From the NCBI RefSeq assembly GCF_037975245.1, contig NC_092569.1, positions 95,001 through 159,000 on the forward strand: a stretch of DNA of 64,000 nucleotides. Reading direction: 5' to 3'. The position numbers and the translations under genes were made by a program. This DNA comes from Apostichopus japonicus. Its lineage: Eukaryota > Echinodermata > Holothuroidea > Aspidochirotida > Stichopodidae. Within the stretch, counting starts at the first letter, position 1, and each line of letters begins with the position of its first letter. The notes beneath the pieces were generated by a model. It had not been told where the DNA came from, searched no databases, and was given only the letters and a program-made list of their open reading frames with translations. Positions 56,201 through 64,000 of this stretch are shown here, piece by piece.

Positions 56201-59200
56201 GGTTACCATGGTAACTTGAGAAATGGTAGGTAACCTTACACCTTTCAATGTGTCTTCTCTGTAACCAAAGTTACATCCTCTGTGGTAGAGGGTAAATTCA
56301 AATCAGCATAGGCATCCATGTGTAAAATGTAAAATGGATATATTGATTAAAATACCATTTTCACTGTAAAAGTACTTGTGTTACTTGCACCTTGTATTTT
56401 CTATGCACCCTCTGTATTCTCATTAAACACAGTATGAAACACTTTATCTCCTGTGTTATGCACTCTGTTAAACTGTGTTATATGTAAGTGTACTCATCAA
56501 GGAGTCTCTTTAACTCCATGTACTCATCTGTACACTGTGAGATTCAGTGGATCTGTGCGTTTAATTGAATAGACTCGGAATCCAAGACACCACAGATTTG
56601 TACCTCTTTTCTTGACTTGTGAGTCTTTTGCAATATTGAGGCAGCTAGCACTTGCACATGGATGGAATGGAGACAAATACTGACAAATGTTTATGTTTAA
56701 TAGATGATAATTTTTGATTGACAAATTCACTACCTCAACAAGTGATATCTCTTGGAGCCGTTTCTCCCATAGACCAAGCAAGTGAAGTCTGCAATTATAG
56801 AGTGCTTGACAGCCAATTTGCTTGTTCTTATCAGAGAGCATTTTGTCCTTTGTCCTCTTCAAGAGAGTAGATAACCGATGAATAAACAGATGTGACAATT
56901 CAACTGTATAATGATACAAAGTGAACAAGAAACATTGATCACAGAAATGTGCACAAATTTACAATGGCAGTTTCAAACAGCAAGGTCAAAGGAATGAGAG
57001 GAGGGGAGTGTGAGGAGGGGAGTGGGAGGAGGGGAGTGGGAGGAGTGCAAGGAGGGATGTGGGAGGATGGGATTGGGAGGAGTGATGTGGGAGGAGGGGA
57101 GAGGGAGGAGGAATGAGGGAGGAGGGGAGTGTGAGGAGGGAAGTGGCAGGACGGGATGTGGGAGGAGGGATGTGGGAGGAGGGGAATGTGAGGAGGAATG
57201 AGGGAGGAGGGGAGTGGGAGGAGGGAAGTGGCAGGACGGGATTGGGAGGAGGGATGTGGGAGGAGGGGAGTGTGGGAGGAATGAGGGAGGAGGGGAGTGG
57301 GAGGAGGGAAGTGGCAGGACGGGATTGGGAGGAGGGATGTGGGAGGACAGGATTGGGAGGAGGGATGTGGGAGGAGGGATGTGGGAGGAGGGGAGAGGGA
57401 GGAGGAATGAGGGAGGAGGGGAGTGTGAGGAGGGAAGTGGCAGGACGGGATGTGGGAGGAGGGATGTGGGAGGAGGGGAGTGTGAGGAGGAATGAGGGAG
57501 GAGGGGAGTGGGAGGAGGGAAGTGGCAGGATGGGATTGGGAGGAGGGACGTGGGAGGAGGGGAGTGTGAGGAGGAATGAGGGAGGAGGGGAGTGTGAGGA
57601 GGAATGAGGGAGGAGGGGAGTGGGAGGAGGGATGTGGGAGGAAGGGAGTGTGAGGAGGGATGTGGGAGGAGGGGAGTGTGAGGAAGGGAATGTGAGGAGG
57701 GATGTGGGAGGAGGGGAGTGGGAGGAGGGATGTGGGAGGAAGGGAGTGTGAGGAGGGGAATGTGAGGAGGGATGTGGGAGGAAGGGAGTGTGAGGGGAAT
57801 GTGAGGAGGGATGTGGGAGGAGGGGAGTGTGAGGAGGGATGTGGGTGGAGGGGAGTGTGAGGAGGGATGTGGGTGGAGGGGAGTGTGAGGAGGGATGTTG
57901 GAGGAGGGGAGTGGGAGGAGGGGAGTGTGAGGAGGGATGTGGGAGGAGGGGAGTGTGAGGAGGGGAATATGAGGAGGAATGTGGGAGGGAGGAGAGTGTG
58001 AGGAGGGAGTGTGAGGAGGGAAGTAGGAGGAGGGTAATGTGAGGAGGGATGTGGGCAGAGGGGAGTGTGAGGAGGGATGTTGGAGGAGGGGAGTGGGAGG
58101 AGGGGAGTGTGAGGAGGAATGTGGGAGGGAGGAGAGTGTGAGGGGGGAGTGTGAGGAGGGATGTGGGAGGAGGGGAGTGTGAGGAGGGGAATGTGAGGAG
58201 GGATGTGGGAGGGAGGAGAGTGTGAGGAGGGAGTGTGAGGAGGGAAGTAGGAGGAGGGGAGTGTGAGGAGGGATGAAGGAGGGGAGTGTGAGGAGGGGAG
58301 TGTGAGGAAAGGAGTGGGAGGAGGGGAGTTGGAAAAGTGGAGTGGGACGTGGGTCTTTGAAAGAATTTTAATATTTTAAATATTGCTAAGGATAAAAACG
58401 AGAACACTCAAATGATATGATATAATTTAAGAACTCACCGATATTAACCCCTTCTTCTAAAATACAAAATAGGTATTTCATGGCAGATCCACACAGGGTA
58501 GAAAAATGTTCTTCAATGATTAACTCAATGACCTAAAAGAGGAAACGACCAGAAAAAGAAACTGTTTAGTGGTTGCCATGCCTAAAAATATTCATATTGT
58601 GGTAAGACCTACATGTTAATATACTTGAACTTGTGCACCCAAATATGAACAGGATTATCTATTGACTAATGCAGCAACATACTAAGGAAGGTACCAGAAA
58701 TCAGTTATTATGTTGACAAAGTCTGTTTAGTGACATAGTTCAACCAGACAGACAGTAGGCTTTGTGATTCTTGCCCATACACTTTGCTAAATTCCACATA
58801 AAGTTATATGTAAATAATTCAGATTATTAAACTTGAACTTTCCTGGATGACTGTATGTTCTGTTAATACTTATAGAGCCCCATCACAAAACTCAACTGAA
58901 CTGAATTTGACCAAACTATGTTCACCAAAACAAAATCATAGCATTGGAGAATGGACAGATTTATTGTAGCTATAATTTTGAAGTGTTTAAAAGATTTTCA
59001 GATTTGGCACCTCTTTACCTCCTTTGACTTTTGACCTCTACCAATTTCAATCATGGGGCATCTGTCTCCCAAGTATGACATTGATTTAACTTGTGGTTGA
59101 TGAGATATTGTGTTTAACAAGTGTGAACTAAATCGGACATACTGTTGAAGAGATACCGACATTTAAGAATTTATGATAAGCCAATGTATTAATATTCATA

Positions 59201-62200
59201 AGATGACAAACAATAATGCACATCTACCCATCATGGGGCATCTACCTACCAATTATGACATTGCTTCAACTTGTGTTTTGGGATATCATGTTTACAAGCT
59301 GGCCGTCATATACTCACACACACGCACACCCACGCAGACACCCTAGCACCGTTGCAAAGGTTACTGAGCATTCTGCATCGTAACCAATACAGAAAGGTTA
59401 TCATGTATACGATAAACTTACATTTCCGTATTGACACTTATTAATTAAGTGCCATTACAATTCAATTTTCCACTTCAGCAATAAACACTATTTATGCTCC
59501 AATCAGACAATACCTAAATTAAAATACAATCACTAACTAATTACTAAACTTGAGGTATGCTATCAGACCTCAGAGTAAATTCTACCTTTCAAATTGAATT
59601 GCTGTATTCTACCTTGCAAACATAATGAAAACGTCTTGGATCACTGAGAGCGGTGCAAAAATCCAGACTGCAGAGAACTTCTCCAACTGTCAAGTACTTT
59701 CCTCTCTGAATACAGAAGCAAAAATTAATAATAAAACCAGAAGTCATGAATATTCAAAATTTCATTACAAGATAAAACATTTTACTATGTACCTGTAGCT
59801 TATACCTTCATTGATTAATTGACGATCTGTAATTTCTTGCTGCTCCATTCTTGCTTGTCCTGTCAAAGTTTGACAGCGAGGACAGGCATGCTATATGCAC
59901 ACTGTAGTATAGTCAGTATTGCGAAGTTTGGCATACTGCGATGTTCGGACCACCCTAAGAAATACACGATTTCACCATGAAAATCTACAGGAAGAGTCAA
60001 ATTTCACCAAAAAGTACGAAGCTACAGTTATTTTCTCTCCAAAATGACCCGCGTGCAAGAAATTACTTACATATTTGTCAATAAAATGACGAAGATCTAT
60101 GAAGTCTGTTATAATTACTGAAAGAGCAACTGCGCCACCAATTTTATCACCAGCGCCACACTGTGGGTTGCGTGTCCGAACTTCGCAATACTCTAGCAAA
60201 GAAATACCAGTTCCACAATCACGAAGAATCTTCTTGGAAAACAACGTGAAAACAGTTTGCAGGAAAGAAAGTTTGGCCGTGTATCGTACTATAACAAAAT
60301 TCTCCCACCTTATGAAGTATATTTTCAAATGATTTATACCAGAAGATTTAGTTTTGGGGTGTTTTAAGTCTTAAGTGTCCGAACTTCGAAGTCACCATGC
60401 TACCTGTTTTCTTTGGGCAGATTTCTAATGATAAATTATACATACTAGCACTACGTACGTCTGTTTTAACATTGTGTGTGCAATGTTACTGGGCATTTGA
60501 TATGGAATACAGAATGTACAGCTTTATCCTAACATAAGGTGACAATGGGAAAACAATGTATAGTATTCATTATAAAACAACAATACAACAATAGCTACTG
60601 TACAAAACTGTACCACCACCAGATACAATAGCTATCCCTCCACCATTGCAATGCCTTTCTATAGCTTTATGGTGCAAGGAATCTCCAAAACATGATAAAT
60701 AAGATGTGAATTTATGCTAGCAGCTAGAGCATTGTATGTCATTCAATTGTTACCTGCTTTGATGTCAGACATTTTGTTGGCAAGAAAAGGTAGTGCCTCT
60801 TTGGCCTTTCTGCAATACAATAGAAACAATTATGATGATATAGAATGAAGTTGCATCACTACATTATGTAAATGATTGCAAACAGAACAGTGGGGTTCAT
60901 GACAAATTTAAAAAAGGACCCATTGTTCTATTGTACTTCTTTCATGAAATTAATTATGGTTCAGAGCTAGCTAGGCCACAGCCTATTTTTGGTCAAATCC
61001 TACATTCCTCCAGCTACACTTTACAGCTGTATTGTCATCTTAGATCTGTATCAAGTCATCAGATACAGACAGTGATAATATTCAATTAATAACCACTTAA
61101 TGACCACTTAATATTAGAATTGTAACACACATAAAGTAGAGTATGATTGTTATTATTAACATAAGTTAATCCAGAGACCTGCAAATACTAAACAAAAGCT
61201 GGTTTTAACTGCTTTTCTTGAACAAACTCTTGATTTTGCAATGTTAATGAAATGCTGTATGCTTAATGCAATATGAGTCTCATAATGGCGATGCATAACC
61301 TTTATAGTTCACTTTTTTGTAAAGCTTTTCCTAAGCTGATGGACCCAATTGAATGGCCCCAGCACCTATTTTCATATGTCTGTAAACATACTTTAAGCTG
61401 CAACTTGTCTCTGATGTTTCTCACTCCAAATTTAAACAATTGTATTTCATACTGTAATTTAGCGAACCCCCCCCCCCCTCCCACCCGCCATCTTCCTATT
61501 ATGCACATTAAACCTTGAACTGGTAGCTAACGGAACCATGACTCTTATAATGGGGATCATACTAGGAAAGAACTGGGTTGTGTTCATCCAAAGTAAAAAC
61601 AAAAACAGGAAGAGTCACTAGAACTTGCCAGTCTGGTGATTTACATTCTGTTTATTGCAAAATTTGTCTTTTGTTTATCTATCTACACTACTTATGGATC
61701 ACTTTAACAATGAAACAAATTGATAAAAGAAACCCACTTGATGTTTATAGGACTATCTGACACAACTAATATCTCTGATCAGTACATACAGGAGCAAAAT
61801 GACATTGAAGTAGAAGTTTGAGAGGATTATTCTTACCAGTAAACTTCACAGTTTTGGAAACATTCTTTGCTGTCAATAGTTTGGATGCTTTGTCTTGATC
61901 TTTCAGGTTTGTATCTGAATCCTGTGCTCCAGAGATTCTGTAAAAATGAAAATTACAGAAGTTTACAAAAAGCTCCAGTATTTAGACAAAATATGCTTAC
62001 AGTATTTTAAGAGGGTAGGCCATAGCATGAGTGTCTGTTTTGAGATCGGTCTGTAATTATATCTTCACTGTGTTGCTAGTCATGCACCCATGTTCAAGTA
62101 GTTCAATCTTCTACTCTCCTATACAATAGCAGTGTTTGAGAACTTATACTACATGTTGTGACACTAAGGCCTATACGTACACTTCATATATAGCTGTACA

Positions 62201-62617
62201 AAGCACCATAACCTACAATGCTATTACCTTGTGGTTAGTTATCATTAGAATACAATGTTGGATGAGCTTTACATGCAGTTGTGAGCAAGTAATAACTTCA
62301 CAGATGACTTAACAATTACTTAAGGCCTACAGTAGTTAGGCTACAGGTACATCTTTAGCCTAACTTCAGGCAAGTTGTATATTATTATTAAACACTTTCA
62401 TTACCACAGTTCCAATAGAACTTAGTAATTGGCCTAGTACTACTAGTAGTACTAGTAGTAGTATCGAGTGGCCTATCACAAAAGCTTACCTTTCCAATGC
62501 TACTCTCTTGATATGTCGATTAAGGTTCTTCCGAATCGCAGATATTTTCTGCCACCCAGAGTTTGTTCGCACCCACAGGCCTCCTGGGCTTCGCCAATCT
62601 TTACCAATGAATGGCAT
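53112..62617 (-). CDS. FBXO25/32-like: F-box protein of the FBXO25/FBXO32 (atrogin-1) family, nine coding exons (362 aa)
   Basis: Joining 62490-62617, 61837-61937, 60754-60809, 59613-59705, 58439-58532, 56734-56903, 55994-56179, 53930-54076 and 53112-53225 gives 1,089 bases, all phases consistent, ending in TAG. The family protein is the substrate-recognition part of an SCF (Skp1-Cul1-F-box) ubiquitin ligase in nucleus and cytoplasm; in vertebrates FBXO32 drives muscle atrophy. The N terminus [13 protein letters not shown] is the family hallmark. Residues 85-157 contain [13 protein letters not shown] and DPRRFHYV, as in the family core. The F-box is at about 219-265 ([18 protein letters not shown] ... 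[15 protein letters not shown]). The C-terminal CMRCNCIFW ... GHPCC region keeps the Cys/His pattern. The length fits human paralogues (355 and 367 aa). An in-frame TAG 18 bases before the ATG fixes the start. Whether it predates the vertebrate FBXO25/FBXO32 split needs a tree. Confidence 0.93.
53930..54076 (-). CDS. FBXO25/32-like: F-box gene exon 8
   Basis: 147 bases, acceptor GTTTATAG, donor GTAAGC, phase 0-0. Product includes [20 protein letters not shown] and [13 protein letters not shown], matching the conserved DWK-MYF and CxxC segment. Confidence 0.93.
54554..54946. mobile_element. Non-autonomous hAT-type element, 393 bp, in F-box intron 7
   Basis: Ends CAGTGGCGGAGC and GCTCCGCCACTG, perfect 12-bp inverted repeats. 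The target duplication CCCCAATC is perfect at 54546-54553 and 54947-54954. Close relative of 10130-10629. Confidence 0.92.
55323..55664. mobile_element. Non-autonomous hAT-type element, 342 bp, in F-box intron 7
   Basis: Ends CAGTGGCGTAGGAAGG and GGTTCCTACGCCCTTG. Flanks TCTCTGAT and TCTGTGAT are an 8-bp duplication with one mismatch (55315-55322, 55665-55672). It is almost the same sequence as 23095-23461, lacking about 25 bp near the right end. Confidence 0.9.
55994..56179 (-). CDS. FBXO25/32-like: F-box gene exon 7 (F-box)
   Basis: 186 bases, acceptor TTAATACAG, donor GTGAGT, phase 0-0. It contains the whole F-box: [45 protein letters not shown]. Confidence 0.94.
56734..56903 (-). CDS. 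FBXO25/32-like: F-box gene exon 6
   Basis: 170 bases, acceptor ATTATACAG, donor GTAGTG. Product [20 protein letters not shown] ... [17 protein letters not shown], the helical region before the F-box. Confidence 0.9.
57000..58345. repeat. G-rich polypurine minisatellite, 1.35 kb, in F-box intron 5
   Basis: Irregular units such as GGAGGAGGGGAGTGTGAGGA and GGGATGTGGGAGGAGGGG fill the region with purines on the plus strand, broken only by T and rare C. The pre-mRNA of the F-box gene carries the complementary pyrimidine strand. The 473-codon minus ORF and three plus ORFs across it are low-complexity artefacts. Confidence 0.95.
58439..58532 (-). CDS. FBXO25/32-like: F-box gene exon 5
   Basis: 94 bases, acceptor CTCTTTTAG, donor GTGAGT. 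Product [20 protein letters not shown], then [11 protein letters not shown], the helical segment after the LDF block. Confidence 0.9.
59613..59705 (-). CDS. FBXO25/32-like: F-box gene exon 4
   Basis: 93 bases, acceptor GTATTCAG, donor GTAGAA. Product [20 protein letters not shown], then [11 protein letters not shown], clearly matching the conserved LGEA-x4-LDF and RRF-YV block. Confidence 0.92.
59919..60192. repeat. Inverted-repeat element, MITE-like, in F-box intron 3
   Basis: AGTATTGCGAAGTT(T)GG at the left is repeated in reverse complement at 60172-60190 (CCGAACTTCGCAATACT). A third related copy, TGTCCGAACTTCG, is near 60377. Overlapping ORFs on both strands have no recognised domain. No target duplication was established. 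Confidence 0.4.
60754..60809 (-). CDS. FBXO25/32-like: F-box gene exon 3
   Basis: 56 bases, acceptor TATTGCAG, donor GTAACA. Product [19 protein letters not shown], which leads into exon 4 where vertebrate members have a W-I-Y-V-H-K-type segment. Short but phase-exact. Confidence 0.82.
61837..61937 (-). CDS. FBXO25/32-like: F-box gene exon 2
   Basis: 101 bases, acceptor TTTTTACAG, donor GTAAGA. Product [20 protein letters not shown], then [13 protein letters not shown]: a variable, charged linker, as in the family. Confidence 0.85.
62490..62617 (-). CDS. FBXO25/32-like: F-box gene exon 1 (start)
   Basis: ATG at 62617, product [19 protein letters not shown], then [14 protein letters not shown]; donor GTAAGC. 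The conserved MPF-G-DWRSPG start identifies the family. Confidence 0.92.
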
Positions 62618-63957
62618 TATAGGTTTGGTAGACTAAAGTTAGAGTAACTTCCAAAATTGGCAGAAATCAAGTTAATTAGGCTAGATGCACATAAGCTATG
62701 GGAGTTATACTTAAGTTAGGTGACACTTACAGACAAGTAATAAGGATGTAAATGACACTTGAATCCCTATGTTCTGGTAAATAGGTCTGACATAATTGCA
62801 GAGCTTCAGCCTAGGTCTGAAGCAAACTTTGTTGCACAGAGAATGATGCTTGGCCCTATTTTGGTTGTCATTAGCACAATGGCCTAGGGCCTCAGGCCAG
62901 CCAAATAACAGGCGGACACTCGTACTTCGTAGCCTATTACGAAGACAGTTGCGATTTTGCTCGGTTGAATGTCGTTTCAATGTACTAAACTTACAGCATA
63001 CCTAGTGTTAGTTGTTACTAGTGTTAGGCTAACTGAGCCTACAAAAGTTAAGCTGATAGTAGTAATATTTATAATGGTTCACTCGGTTGTATTGTTGTAA
63101 GGTAGACCTTAACTGTATTTTCCAGATGTAAGGCTAGCTCTTCACGAAAGCAGCTGATTTTTTGAAGAATGATGGTGAGAAGGCTTCCAAAGAAATCAAC
63201 ATAATCTTTGCGAACGTGATAATCAGTCCTTTTAAATAAAATATATTTATCAAGCGCGACTACTAAAGAAGTCAAATGGATCGTTACTGTCGTTTGTTGC
63301 ACGGAAATTTCAGCATTCGTACGACGTACTTTATTGCGCAGACATTGTTTTGATTTTGCATACATCCAAAACAATGATCAGCTGGCACAGAGACAACCTG
63401 GGCTATTTCATTTTACATTAGGTTGACTTGATGTATATATTATGAACCAATATCTAAGTAAACTAATTTTATTATCAACAATTTTAAAAATATTAATATA
63501 TTAAAGAAAATCAATAATACTTAATGATAAACAAAACACCATTTTGTATTTTCTAATTAATATTTACGATAATTAAATAGCAGAGTCCCCTAATATATTT
63601 ATGGACTGCACTTGATACCGACGTACAGAACAAAGTCATAAGACTCTCCGCCTGCCAAGAAAAGTCATTGCGACATCTTTGTTTTGATTTCGTTGATATG
63701 AGAGTAACTTCATCCACATAAATAGCATGAAGGAGTTTCCACGAAAGACGCGTAACGTGAACGATGAAGATAAGACATGTGATCTCTCTCGGTTTATTTA
63801 TCCGTGTCTCTTGTCTCAAAAACATAGTTAAGAATATCTGAGAGCTATATTTCCACACACTTGTACCATGCAGCGGCTCTGAAATACAACAACAAAATCA
63901 TTACGACACACGTGGCCGCATTCAATTGAGAATAAGGTCAATCTGGAGAGTCCAGAT
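62618..63957. other. Upstream region of the F-box gene
   Basis: Includes the 5' UTR and presumably the promoter. I saw no clear TATA box or CpG island. Minus-strand ORFs of about 100 codons at 63069-63374 and 63553-63858 show no domain, no splice context and no composition change, so they are not called as genes. Confidence 0.4.
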
Positions 63958-64000
63958 TGTCTTGGTAGCTCAGCTTCTTAACATGTAATATTGGCTGGGT
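63958..64000 (+). other. Possible tRNA or SINE head cut by the window edge
   Basis: CTTGGTAGCTCAGCTTCTTA is similar to the start of a tRNA with its A box. The B box would lie outside the window, so a tRNA gene and a SINE cannot be told apart. Confidence 0.25.

Noticed and set aside
55880-56248. 122-codon ORF covering the F-box exon
   Set aside because: Its ends lie in introns. The real exon is 55994-56179 by splice sites and phase.
56986-58407. 473-codon minus ORF made of Ser, His, Pro and Leu repeats, and plus-strand ORFs inside it
   Set aside because: They are the six-frame shadow of a purine minisatellite in an intron. No start context, splice sites or domain.
63069-63374. 101-codon minus ORF upstream of the F-box gene
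   Set aside because: No recognised domain, splice context or supporting neighbour; consistent with chance in AT-rich DNA.

Overview
The window is eukaryotic genomic DNA: split genes with GT-AG introns, an AT-rich background, many DNA transposons, one LINE and several kilobase-scale tandem arrays. The domain repertoire (SRCR, WSC and sushi domains in one receptor; an FBXO25/32-type F-box gene; a P2X7-tail-like domain inside a transposon) suits a marine invertebrate, most plausibly a deuterostome such as an echinoderm. The species is an inference; no sequence here proves it.

Two host genes can be assembled exon by exon, both on the minus strand. (1) A nine-exon gene, 34400 down to 12334, reads without interruption into a 565-residue type I membrane protein: signal peptide, one group-A SRCR domain split over two exons, WSC domain, sushi/CCP domain, Ser/Thr-rich stalk, transmembrane helix and a cytoplasmic tail with Tyr-based motifs. 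(2) A nine-coding-exon gene, 62617 down to 53112, encodes a 362-residue F-box protein of the FBXO25/FBXO32 (atrogin-1) family.

Region by region. 187-3677: LINE of the Rex/CR1-like (jockey superfamily) type with an intact 971-codon endonuclease/RT ORF. 3.8-12.3 kb: gene-free, with a tRNA-like SINE candidate, a minisatellite and two hAT-type elements. 12.3-34.4 kb: the receptor gene. Its second intron holds a 12.2-kb element with TTAA duplications (16823-29015). Inside that element lie a broken P2X7-tail-like gene on the plus strand and remnants of a THAP/transposase-like gene on the minus strand. Its first intron holds a roughly 105-bp satellite interrupted by a hAT element that itself contains another hAT. 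34.4-38.9 kb: gene-free, with microsatellites. 38.9-49.2 kb: four different tandem arrays in near succession, the last split by a hAT element that was itself entered by an inverted copy of the same family (49169-52221). 53.1-62.6 kb: the F-box gene, with two hAT elements in intron 7 and a 1.35-kb G-rich polypurine minisatellite in intron 5. 62.6-64 kb: upstream DNA, no gene assembled.

The most notable items are the TTAA-flanked two-gene transposon inside the receptor gene, the SRCR-WSC-sushi-stalk-TM architecture, the self-nested hAT pair, and the satellite cluster. All were read by eye: exon edges are set by GT-AG sites and phase, and no database search was possible.
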